DNA of 21,636 nucleotides from a virus: positions 1-21,636 of IMG/VR virus record IMGVR_UViG_3300034102_002112, one strand, 5' to 3'. This document shows, one piece after another, positions 1 to 6,886 of this stretch; within the stretch, counting starts at the first letter, position 1; the number at the start of each line of letters is the position of its first letter. Made by a program: the position numbers and the translations under genes. A model generated the notes under the pieces. The model made no database searches and was not told the origin of the DNA. It saw only the letters and a list, made by a program, of their open reading frames with translations.

Positions 1-1022
1 GCTTGTGATGCGGTCCATACTGGAATTTCATATTCCCCTGCCATACCACGTAATTCTTCGTACAAGTCCTCTAAGGCTTCGTGCTTGTCCTTTTTAATGT
101 TAACTTTAAGCAAATCACCATAATCCACAATTACCAGATCTGGTTTTTTGCCGAGCATTATTGTTTTTTCTATATGAGCCTTTAAGCCCATTACTCCTAC
201 TGATTTGGTAGGAAAATATTTTACAATTAAATCGCCTTTAAGTGTTAGCATTTTTGCTTCAATGTCGTCTCGATAATTTTTTAAATTTTGTGCTGGAATT
301 CCTGTAAATACTGAATCATAGCGTTGGCCTACATAATTTTCATTGAGTTCCAATGTATAATGTATAACTGTTTTTCCGTCTTTTACTGCATTTGCTCCAA
401 TATTGATAAGAAGCCAAGATTTACCAATTCCCGCAGGTGCCATTACAACTCCTAATTCTCCTGGGGCTAGTCCACCATCCATCAAATCATCAATTACATC
501 CCAACCGGTTGTTATTGTATGTCGTGCTGCTTCATTGTATCGTGCAGCAACATCCGTTACATATTCTAATCCAATATTGGTATCGGCGCCAGCTTTCATG
601 GCACTATCAATTTTGCTTTTTATTTCGTCAAAATTTCCATGTTTTAACAAACTAACCGAATCCATTATAGCTTGTTTAATTTCCTGATTCTTGCAAAATT
701 TTAAAATTTCATCTTTTACAAATGTCAAGTCATCTGACTCCATATATCTGAACACATCTTTCAATTGTTCTAATACGGTTGCCTTTAATATGTCATTTTC
801 AATTTCCGTTATTTTTACTTTTAAAACATCTTTGCTAGGCGGTGTTTTATATTCTCGGAAATGTGTTAATATGATATCTAATAACCAACTGTTTGCATCA
901 GACTCAAAATATTCAGCACGTATAATATCTGAAATTTGCTGTAAAAATAGTCTATCCGTAAACATAGCAGCAAGAACTTTAACTTGAAAGCCCCAACCGT
1001 AGTCCGATAATTTATCTGTCAT
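1..1022 (-). CDS. 41: Replicative DNA helicase, T4 gp41/DnaB-like (3' part beyond window)
   Basis: This is the 5' part of a hexameric replicative helicase that unwinds DNA 5' to 3' on the lagging strand. I translated it from the ATG at 1022; about 340 codons stay open to the left edge, so the C-terminus is missing. Residues 1-140 look like the helical N-terminal region, with an AEYFES segment reminiscent of T4 gp41. The RecA-fold motor follows: Walker A APAGIGKS (195-202), a catalytic-glutamate strand YTLEL (222-226), Walker B LVIVDYGD (296-303) and a WTASQ strand (336-340). It is the fourth gene of the 32-uvsX-rnh-41 block, 36 bases after the nuclease gene. No Shine-Dalgarno sequence precedes the ATG. 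A promoter-like pair ends only 6 bases upstream, so a leaderless transcript is possible. Confidence 0.9.
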   Translation of the reverse strand, partial: MTDKLSDYGWGFQVKVLAAMFTDRLFLQQISDIIRAEYFESDANSWLLDIILTHFREYKTPPSKDVLKVKITEIENDILKATVLEQLKDVFRYMESDDLTFVKDEILKFCKNQEIKQAIMDSVSLLKHGNFDEIKSKIDSAMKAGADTNIGLEYVTDVAARYNEAARHTITTGWDVIDDLMDGGLAPGELGVVMAPAGIGKSWLLINIGANAVKDGKTVIHYTLELNENYVGQRYDSVFTGIPAQNLKNYRDDIEAKMLTLKGDLIVKYFPTKSVGVMGLKAHIEKTIMLGKKPDLVIVDYGDLLKVNIKKDKHEALEDLYEELRGMAGEYEIPVWTASQ

Positions 1023-1028
1023 ATAACA

Positions 1029-1056
1029 ATTATAAGTAAAATTACTGTAAATTCAA
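1029..1056 (-). promoter_or_regulatory. Sigma70-like promoter upstream of the gp41-like helicase
   Basis: On the gene strand, TTGAAT (1056-1051) and TATAAT (1034-1029) are separated by 16 bases. The same hexamers and spacing occur before the gp32 gene. The -10 box ends 6 bases before the ATG at 1022, so initiation at the usual distance would fall on or next to the A of the start codon. It could be a chance match in AT-rich DNA; the match to the gp32 promoter is the main support. Confidence 0.4.
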
Positions 1057-1058
1057 AT

Positions 1059-2123
1059 TTATTTGTGCGTTTGTTTTGCAAATGCATTTAACGATAACCA
1101 GGTATTAGTTATCCATTCAGGAACATTTTTCATTATTGCCCACAGCTTATCTTCATAAAACATGCGTTGGAATTCTGCCCTATTTAATTCAGGTATTGGT
1201 TGTTCCATTATCCCACGTATTTTTGTGGCGGTCTGCGCAGGAATGTCCAACAATTTAATATTCATTAATTCACAATTTTGTTTTAGCGTATGTGAATTTT
1301 CTAATATTTTTGTAAATGTTTTGTAATTAGGTGACTTTGCAGATACTGATTCAGTGCTTAATGCAAATAAATTATCCAATGTATATTCCGTAGATTCTAC
1401 TAGTTGTGGAATTACTTTTAAAATGGTTTTTGGTCCTATACCATTAACTCCAGGAATATTATCTGACGCATCGCCTGTAAATGATCGATACACAACCATA
1501 TTGTTTGGATGAACACCAAACTCTTCTATTACAGTATCAACCGAATACATTTTCTTTTTAATTGGAGACCAAACTTGAATTCGATCATCTACTAGTTGAT
1601 AAAAATCTCTATCCGTAGAAACAATTGTCATTTTTTTGCAAGTGTCTTCATACATTTGAGCAATATATGCAATTGTATCATCTGCTTCAATTCCATCCAT
1701 TGAAATGAATGTAACAGGCAAATTATCTAGATATGAAATCAATCGACTAAATTGATGTCGCATTGATTCTTGTTCTTGTTCCAATGTTGACTCATGATGA
1801 TCGTGTCTGCGCAACTTGGTTTTGTTTGCTCGGTTCCCTTTATAATCTTTATAAATTCGTTTTCTTTTTGCCGAGCCGCCTCGACCATCAAACACAATGA
1901 TGCATCGAGTAGGTTTAAAGTCTCTGATTGTTTTGCCGACTGAATACAAGAATCCGGAAATACCACCTACGTGATCACCATCTTCGTTATATGCCGGAGT
2001 AGCACCAAAACTTCTTATAAAGGTGTTTAAGCCATCAAACACCATGAGATGATCATTGACGTTTGATGGACCTAAACTTCTTTCTTGTTGTAACTCGTTA
2101 AATAATTTTTGAAACTTGTTCAT
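1059..2123 (-). CDS. rnh: 5'-3' exonuclease / RNase H (FEN-like, T4 Rnh type)
   Basis: This 354-residue protein is a flap endonuclease-family 5' nuclease, expected to remove RNA primers and 5' flaps during lagging-strand maturation. Metal-binding acidic positions are visible in order: MVFDGLN (D30), IIVFDGR (D79), GIEADD (E146, D148, D149) and STDRDF (D171, D173). A helix-three-turn-helix DNA-binding segment follows, TGDASDNIPGVNGIGPKT (216-233). A basic stretch between residues 83 and 106 (AKRKR, YKDYKGNR) fits the helical-arch region. The start codon shares one base with the stop of the upstream recombinase gene (TAATG), with GAAGGA just before it, so the two are probably translationally coupled. 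Length suits the T4 RNase H group, which is slightly shorter. Confidence 0.9.
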   Translation of the reverse strand: MNKFQKLFNELQQERSLGPSNVNDHLMVFDGLNTFIRSFGATPAYNEDGDHVGGISGFLYSVGKTIRDFKPTRCIIVFDGRGGSAKRKRIYKDYKGNRANKTKLRRHDHHESTLEQEQESMRHQFSRLISYLDNLPVTFISMDGIEADDTIAYIAQMYEDTCKKMTIVSTDRDFYQLVDDRIQVWSPIKKKMYSVDTVIEEFGVHPNNMVVYRSFTGDASDNIPGVNGIGPKTILKVIPQLVESTEYTLDNLFALSTESVSAKSPNYKTFTKILENSHTLKQNCELMNIKLLDIPAQTATKIRGIMEQPIPELNRAEFQRMFYEDKLWAIMKNVPEWITNTWLSLNAFAKQTHK

Positions 2124-3286
2124 TATCCTTCTTCATCAATTACTTCATTGACAATGATAACATCATCAATTCCACCATCGACACCTGCTTGATATTTGAA
2201 TATGTAAGCATCGCAAATTCTTTTATATAACCTGTCTTTCATTTCCGGGTTGTTGATTACCTTTTCAATGAAATCTTTGCTTTGGAATTTAACGTCTCCA
2301 AAGGTTTCTCCAGTTTCATGATCTACATCTTGCATTGTATACCATGCACCTGATTGTGCAACTATATCAAATGTTTTCATTACGCCTAGCCATCCGCCCC
2401 AATTATCAATTCCACTATCATAATAAATTTCATAATCTATTTTACGATGTGGAGGCCCCATTCGGTTTTTAACTACTTGCACATTTGTTTTGCTTCCTAC
2501 AATTTGTTCAGCTCCATTTACCTTTGCTTTGATTTGCCCCGTATTTTTAAGACGAAGACGAACCGATGCATGGAATGGAATTGCTTTACCACCCGACGTT
2601 GTCCAAGCATCACCAAATGATACGCCCATTTTGACACGTAATTGATTGGTAAATATCAAACAAATTCGTTCACGTGCAATCCAATTGGTAACTTTACGCA
2701 TTGCCTTTGATAAAATAATAGATTTGCTGGTTGCATATCCATCTTTATCATATTCAGCTGACATTTCAATTTTTGTGGATGCACCCATAATTGAGTCTAC
2801 TACAATTGTAACTAAACGGTCTTTGTCTGATTTGCGTACACCTTCAACAATTGTTTCAATGGTTTCAAATATTTCTTCAATTGTTTCTAATGGAACATAC
2901 AACATGGTTTTTAAATCAACACCAATTGCTGATAAAAATTCGGAACTAGTAGCCGACTCAGTATCAATATATACAGCCAATCCACCTTTCTTTTGCGTTT
3001 CTGCTAAAGTGTGTGCTGCTAATAATGATTTACCAGATGCTTCTAATCCGGTAATTTCAGTAATCCGTCCAACAGGAAATCCACCATATGGACGGTTTGA
3101 AATTGCTAAATCGAGCATTGAGCATCCCGATGATATCCATTCTTTAACATTGCTGGGTGAATCATCATCACCATCTAAAAAGAATGCAGTTTTTAATGCC
3201 TGCCCTTTAAATTGCTTGTTAATGCTTTCTGCTAGGGTATTTGCTAAACTGTCTTCCAGTTCTGACTTGCTTTTGCTCTTTGCCAT
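2123..3286 (-). CDS. uvsX: UvsX/RecA-like recombinase
   Basis: This 387-residue ATP-dependent strand-exchange protein would drive recombination-dependent replication and repair by forming filaments on ssDNA cleared of gp32. Walker A is GLEASGKS (80-87), the catalytic-glutamate strand is YIDTES (106-111), and Walker B is VTIVVDS (159-165). The segment IFTNQLRVKMG (211-221), followed by a Gly-rich stretch (GDAWTTSGGKA, 225-235), matches the RecA NQ(L/I)R strand and DNA-binding loop L2. The length is close to T4 UvsX. It starts 10 bases after the gp32 stop, with a strong AAGGAG before the ATG, and its stop overlaps the nuclease start, placing it firmly in the recombination operon. Confidence 0.93.
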   Translation of the reverse strand: MAKSKSKSELEDSLANTLAESINKQFKGQALKTAFFLDGDDDSPSNVKEWISSGCSMLDLAISNRPYGGFPVGRITEITGLEASGKSLLAAHTLAETQKKGGLAVYIDTESATSSEFLSAIGVDLKTMLYVPLETIEEIFETIETIVEGVRKSDKDRLVTIVVDSIMGASTKIEMSAEYDKDGYATSKSIILSKAMRKVTNWIARERICLIFTNQLRVKMGVSFGDAWTTSGGKAIPFHASVRLRLKNTGQIKAKVNGAEQIVGSKTNVQVVKNRMGPPHRKIDYEIYYDSGIDNWGGWLGVMKTFDIVAQSGAWYTMQDVDHETGETFGDVKFQSKDFIEKVINNPEMKDRLYKRICDAYIFKYQAGVDGGIDDVIIVNEVIDEEG

Positions 3287-3296
3287 TTGTTACTCC

Positions 3297-4058
3297 TTAA
3301 TTAAATAGATCGTTAAATGCTGATGCAACATCCTCTACTTTACCAGCAATTGGTTTTGCGGTTTTAGTTGGAGTTGCTGGTGCTTCTTCAGAATCAACAT
3401 CTGCGTCTGCATTTTCAGGATTCATCCATTCTTTAAGAGCTGTTTCTAGTTCTTCATAAGTTGGTTCAGGAAATAAATCTGTAATCTCTGGTTGAGTCAT
3501 GATTTTTGTTGCAATTTCTTTGTCTTCCGTTGCTGCACTAGTTGCAGGCTTAACACGAATTGTTGTTTTTGGAAAATTTGCACCTTCTGCTGGAGTAAAT
3601 TCAACATCAATATCACGTCCATTCATCAAGTCTGTAATGTCACCATAATCTGGATCTGAAACAATGCTTAATAATTCCGTGTAAATTTGTTTGCCGAATC
3701 CCCAAAATTTAACTCCTTCGGATTCTTTACCACGAACAATTACGGGAACATATGTACGCATTTTTGGTTCAATCTTGCGACCCATTAACCATTCGTCTTT
3801 GTCACCCGTCTTTTTTAGTTTTTCTGCAAACTCTACAATTGGATCTGCATTACCGAATGAAATCGGAGATAGCATAGATCTTTTGCTAATGTCATAATGA
3901 AAATACAATTCTAAGAACGGATTGTCTTTGCGGTGTATATAAGGAACGATCCTAATACGAGTTTTGCCTGTTTCAGGTTTCCACAAATTTTGTTTTTTGT
4001 CATCCTGCTTATTCAGCTGGTTGAGCTTCGCTTTGATAGCGTCTAAATTTAAAGCCAT
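3297..4058 (-). CDS. 32: Single-stranded DNA-binding protein, gp32-like
   Basis: This 253-residue protein would coat ssDNA and coordinate replication and recombination. The N-terminal 20 residues are basic and helical, as expected for the self-cooperativity region. The core contains PETGKTRIRIVPYIHRKD (28-45), LELYFHYD, then RSMLSPISFGNADPIVEFAEKL and VKFWGFGKQIY. The last 50 or so residues are acidic and Ala/Thr/Pro-rich, ending in FNDLFN, the usual acidic protein-interaction tail. The position directly before uvsX, rnh and 41 supports the call. Oddly, there is no cysteine in the whole protein, so the zinc site of T4 gp32 cannot form. The ATG at 4058 has AAAAGG a few bases upstream. Length is somewhat below T4 gp32 (301). 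Confidence 0.85.
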   Translation of the reverse strand: MALNLDAIKAKLNQLNKQDDKKQNLWKPETGKTRIRIVPYIHRKDNPFLELYFHYDISKRSMLSPISFGNADPIVEFAEKLKKTGDKDEWLMGRKIEPKMRTYVPVIVRGKESEGVKFWGFGKQIYTELLSIVSDPDYGDITDLMNGRDIDVEFTPAEGANFPKTTIRVKPATSAATEDKEIATKIMTQPEITDLFPEPTYEELETALKEWMNPENADADVDSEEAPATPTKTAKPIAGKVEDVASAFNDLFN

Positions 4059-4064
4059 TTTTTG

Positions 4065-4100
4065 CCTTTTGTTAAGTTGTTAATAATATATTCTGTTTAC
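4065..4100 (-). promoter_or_regulatory. A/U-rich leader of the gp32 gene, possible autoregulatory operator
   Basis: The predicted transcript leader before the gp32 ATG is A/U-rich with little self-pairing. It holds a tandem TTAACAA repeat (gene strand, 4083-4077 and 4075-4069) that runs into the ribosome-binding AAAAGG (4070-4065). T4 gp32 represses its own translation by binding an unstructured A/U-rich leader, and this layout resembles that. The resemblance is by composition only; no pseudoknot was identified. Confidence 0.3.
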
Positions 4101-4120
4101 TTATTAATTATAATTAATAA
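4101..4120. repeat. 20-bp perfect AT palindrome overlapping the gp32 promoter
   Basis: TTATTAATTATAATTAATAA reads identically on both strands. It contains the candidate -10 box TATAAT of the gp32 promoter. It could be a repressor or activator site or simply an extended AT-rich -10 region. It lies in the largest non-coding gap of the window (4059-4158). Confidence 0.5.
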
Positions 4121-4134
4121 ATGGGTTAATTCAA
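4107..4134 (-). promoter_or_regulatory. Sigma70-like promoter for the gp32-uvsX-rnh operon
   Basis: On the gene strand, TTGAAT (4134-4129) is separated by 16 bases from a perfect TATAAT (4112-4107). The predicted start near 4100 would leave a leader of about 40 bases before the gp32 ATG. The box pair and spacing match those before the gp41-like gene, suggesting a shared early or middle class recognised by the host polymerase. Confidence 0.5.
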
Positions 4135-4158
4135 AGTAATTGGTTAAGTTTTTTTTGT

Positions 4159-4818
4159 TTATTTTTTAATGATATCAAATGTTAAAGTAACGCCGTCTTC
4201 ATCTCGATATCGATCAATAGTGTCTTTGTCTATCTCAAATAATGGATGTTTTTTTAGTATAACGTTAATGGCTTGGACAATTTCTTTTTTGAGTTCACTT
4301 GGATAAATGCTTACAGTTATTTCCATTGTTTCGTCATCGTCTTCATATGTTATTTCTTCACCATTATATGCCTTTAAATCAGACTCTAACGATGATAACA
4401 ATGCTGTAAATTCATTATTTGAGGATCCTTCCGTTGAATCTGGATAACCATTATTGTTTTGATCTGTATCTTGTGAGTCTTTAAGTTTCCAATGATTTAA
4501 CATTTTGTTGTAGGAACCAAAATAAAAATACTTTGTATTAGCGTTGATTGTGACTCCTTTAAGGCCATAATCCATCTTCTTAGTACCTACTGCCTTAAGA
4601 TTAGTAATCTCTATGCCTTTAGAGTCAATCTTTGAAATTGTACCAGTTACTCTAGGATCTTTATCCTTGCCATACCACTCTAATTCATCGCCAACTTTTA
4701 CCTGTTTAGGATCAACTTTAAATTTGTTTTTATGTGGCGTTATTGCGTTGTTTGCTCTAATTGCAGCTGCTAGCATGCCACCAAATGATTCATCTAATAA
4801 TGTTTTTAATTTTATCAT
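4159..4818 (-). CDS. Unknown protein with possible capsid-targeting leader and Ca-loop-like motif
   Basis: I do not recognise this family. The frame is open back to an ATG at 4866, but that start overlaps the upstream gene and has no RBS. The ATG at 4818 has AGGAAC just upstream and gives 219 residues. The N-terminus MIKLKTLLDES matches the start of the next upstream gene product and contains LDE followed by S, like sites cut by T4 prohead protease. Residues 36-100 look like a small beta-rich domain (VKVGDELEWYG...GTISKID). DQNNNGYPD (119-127) fits the D-x-[DN]-x-[DN]-G-x-x-D calcium-loop pattern, followed by a Ser/Asn linker and an acidic alpha/beta C-terminal domain. It lies between the accessory block and the gp32 promoter. 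Confidence 0.7.
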   Translation of the reverse strand: MIKLKTLLDESFGGMLAAAIRANNAITPHKNKFKVDPKQVKVGDELEWYGKDKDPRVTGTISKIDSKGIEITNLKAVGTKKMDYGLKGVTINANTKYFYFGSYNKMLNHWKLKDSQDTDQNNNGYPDSTEGSSNNEFTALLSSLESDLKAYNGEEITYEDDDETMEITVSIYPSELKKEIVQAINVILKKHPLFEIDKDTIDRYRDEDGVTLTFDIIKK

Positions 4819-4825
4819 GATGTTC

Positions 4826-5257
4826 CTATTCTGGCGGATAAATTTTAAAAAATGATTCAATATCATTTCTTAAGTTGTTTGCATCTTTAAAGTTTATTGA
4901 AATTTCAGATCTATTATCTATTTGATATCCGCGGCTTTTCCACCAATTGATCATCTCTATTTGATTTTCTTTATCTTCAGTGTTAAATAAATCCATACGT
5001 TCTTTAGGTAAGTTTGGAGAGGTTGATGCAAGTGCAAACCCGTATTTACCTCGAGCAGATTTAGTAGTTCCCCAATTCAAACTTTGAGATGGGATACCAT
5101 CAAAGTCCATAAATGTTAATATTCTTGGTGAATAAGAAAGAGTTTTTAATTTAGAAACCAAATTAATCCAATCAGGATTGTTTCTACCAAGTTTTTCTGT
5201 ATCTGGCATTTCTGCCTCTGTTAAATTTTTTGTGTATAAATCTTTTAGTTTTATCAT
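4826..5257 (-). CDS. Unknown small protein sharing an N-terminal leader with its neighbour
   Basis: This 143-residue protein is not recognised. It starts MIKLKDLYTKNLTEAE. The first five residues, and the DNA around the start (AACATCATGATAAAA), are identical to those of the downstream gene, although the rest of the two proteins is unrelated. LTE followed by A at 12-15 fits the [LI]-x-E cleavage rule of T4-type prohead proteases. The remainder is mixed alpha/beta with many aromatic residues (NWGTTKSARGKYGF, INWWKSRGYQID). No membrane segment is visible. No good Shine-Dalgarno precedes the ATG; the promoter-like ATATTTATA lies 13 bases upstream. The stop lies 7 bases before the next gene's start. 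Confidence 0.7.
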   Translation of the reverse strand: MIKLKDLYTKNLTEAEMPDTEKLGRNNPDWINLVSKLKTLSYSPRILTFMDFDGIPSQSLNWGTTKSARGKYGFALASTSPNLPKERMDLFNTEDKENQIEMINWWKSRGYQIDNRSEISINFKDANNLRNDIESFFKIYPPE

Positions 5258-5265
5258 GATGTTTT

Positions 5266-5279
5266 TTATATATAAATAT
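5266..5279 (-). promoter_or_regulatory. ATATTTATA-class promoter-like element before the 143-residue protein
   Basis: The gene strand reads ATATTTATATATAA, ending in AT-rich DNA 13 bases from the ATG at 5257. It is one of seven copies of ATATTTATA, all just before starts. The short distance would leave almost no leader if the element acts as a -10 box. Confidence 0.35.
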
Positions 5280-5281
5280 TG

Positions 5282-5665
5282 TTACCACGTTATTTTCTTG
5301 AAGAATATCAAATCAATCACTCGATATCCTGCCTCGTCTGTAAGTATAAATGAATTTTGATAAATGCTCCAATCGAGTTGAAATGTTTTGTCTATTACGC
5401 CGTTATTAACTGCCTTTATAATTTGATTGAGTGCATTAACAGTATACAGTGTATTGGTTTCTTTTTTACGATGAATGCTTATTGTATTTTGACCTCTGCG
5501 TGTTCCTGCATCTGCATTATATGTACAATACAAATTATCTCCAGCATCAGCATTTGCAAACACAAATATTCGTTGTTCTGGTATGACGTAGCTTTGTTGT
5601 ATGTAATCTGATACAATGTTTAAGTCTGATCTATGTGCAAATGTGCAAAGTAATTGTGTTTTCAA
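5282..5665 (-). CDS. Unknown 127-residue protein with TTG start
   Basis: I cannot assign a function. The sequence begins (M)KTQLLCTFAHRSD and is predicted alpha/beta, with FVFANADAGD and CTYNADAGTRRG segments; similar short proteins may occur in other T4-like phages, but I cannot confirm a family. There is no in-frame ATG anywhere in the frame, so the start must be the TTG at 5665. AAGGA lies six bases upstream, the correct spacing. An ATG inside that spacer (5670) is out of frame and hits a stop after one sense codon. The frame is the same as that of the upstream nuclease-like gene, separated by TAA plus three codons. Its end is followed by the ATATTTATA element of the next gene. Confidence 0.7.
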   Translation of the reverse strand: MKTQLLCTFAHRSDLNIVSDYIQQSYVIPEQRIFVFANADAGDNLYCTYNADAGTRRGQNTISIHRKKETNTLYTVNALNQIIKAVNNGVIDKTFQLDWSIYQNSFILTDEAGYRVIDLIFFKKITW

Positions 5666-5674
5666 TTCATGTCC

Positions 5675-6886
5675 TTATACTTCAAATTCGTCTGTTGATG
5701 GAGTTATATCTTTTTCTATAATACGTATCTTGCCGGCATCAGTTGCTGCATAGCGGACATCTTGTGTTACGTTTGTACGATCTCTACGGAATATGATAAA
5801 CGTTACATCGTTGATAATAGTTGTAACTGCTTCTTGCATATCTTTATTTAAATCTAATGGATTTCTAACATATTTTAATCGTCGTAATTCTGTATTAACA
5901 TATGTTAAATTTTGACTTGTATCTCGTATAGGGCGAATTACAAAAGAGTCGCCATTAGCATCACTAATAGGTTCAATTGACATTTCAATTGGAATTGCAT
6001 TTGGACCTCTTAAAATTACATTGGTATAACCTTTAATTTCAGATTGTAATTTATTTGCTTCTTGATAAAATTGTTCTAAATATTGCTTATCTTTTATACC
6101 TAAATTTCCGGCAAGAATAACATCTCTTCGGCGTTCTAAATAGTAAATTGCATTTAATAATGGTTCTGGCAATAGTTTATCTAAATCAAATTTAGGTGTA
6201 TCTATACCTCGCAATTGTGATAATCGTTGAAATGTTGTTGTAATTTCATCCCAAAATCGGAATCTTGTTACTGTACCTTTTGTTCCTAAACGAATTGATG
6301 CATTAGGTTTATCTGGATTACTGTAATCTTTTACTTCATACTTTTTACCATTAACATTTAAATCATATGAGACGGTGCCGCCTTGTATATATGAATCTCG
6401 AACAAGTGTTGCTAAAAGTATTTCACCTTTTCCTAAGCCAGGTTTATGTAATCGAAATATTTCGCCGTATATTCCTGATTTAAAATTAAATGAATTTAAT
6501 AATTCTTCACTAACCTCAGTTTCAGAATATAATAAATTTGCAAATTGTTGCGATTGTTCATTTGATAAATTATTTAAAAATTGTAAAGTTACCATTTCGG
6601 CTTCTAACGGTAACAAACTTAAAAATTTTGTTAAATCTTCAACTTTATTAACATCACTTACTGCTTTTAGTAAAAGTTGATTTTCTATAGAATCTATTTT
6701 GATTGCTTCATTAATAGAATTAATAACAGTGCCTTTTGCTCGTTCTACAATTTGCCGGGCTTCGGTAGGTGTTATTTTTGCAGTTTCAATTAAAACATCA
6801 TATAATACTTCATAATCTTGTGCGCGAGTTGGATACCCGCTAGGTAATCTGTAACTCCATTCTGTTAATATTGAATCAATGTTCAT
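5675..6886 (-). CDS. Probable PD-(D/E)XK nuclease
   Basis: This 403-residue protein has a core that fits the PD-(D/E)XK nuclease fold: KGEILLATL (E155), then GGTVSYDLNVNG (D175) and KKYEVKD (E184, K186), spaced as in restriction-endonuclease-like enzymes. A basic segment after the core (RLGTKGTVTRFRFW, 199-212) could contact DNA. The N-terminal 130 residues are helical, and the C-terminal 180 form a second helical/alpha-beta region of unknown role. The start overlaps the polymerase stop by four bases (ATGA), suggesting coupled translation and a DNA-processing role. LTE lies at residues 7-9. The nuclease call is from motif spacing only; substrate and activity are unknown. It could also be a structural protein with a vestigial nuclease fold. 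Confidence 0.6.
   Translation of the reverse strand: MNIDSILTEWSYRLPSGYPTRAQDYEVLYDVLIETAKITPTEARQIVERAKGTVINSINEAIKIDSIENQLLLKAVSDVNKVEDLTKFLSLLPLEAEMVTLQFLNNLSNEQSQQFANLLYSETEVSEELLNSFNFKSGIYGEIFRLHKPGLGKGEILLATLVRDSYIQGGTVSYDLNVNGKKYEVKDYSNPDKPNASIRLGTKGTVTRFRFWDEITTTFQRLSQLRGIDTPKFDLDKLLPEPLLNAIYYLERRRDVILAGNLGIKDKQYLEQFYQEANKLQSEIKGYTNVILRGPNAIPIEMSIEPISDANGDSFVIRPIRDTSQNLTYVNTELRRLKYVRNPLDLNKDMQEAVTTIINDVTFIIFRRDRTNVTQDVRYAATDAGKIRIIEKDITPSTDEFEV

Noticed and set aside
2646-3308. A 220-codon open frame on the plus strand
   Set aside because: It lies entirely antisense to uvsX, which has clear RecA motifs, RBS and operon context; the antisense product has no recognisable domain and reflects codon bias of the true gene.
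4864-4866. ATG at 4866 as the start of the 219-residue unknown protein
   Set aside because: It would overlap the previous gene by 41 bases, has no RBS, and would bury the shared MIKLK start that has AGGAAC before it.
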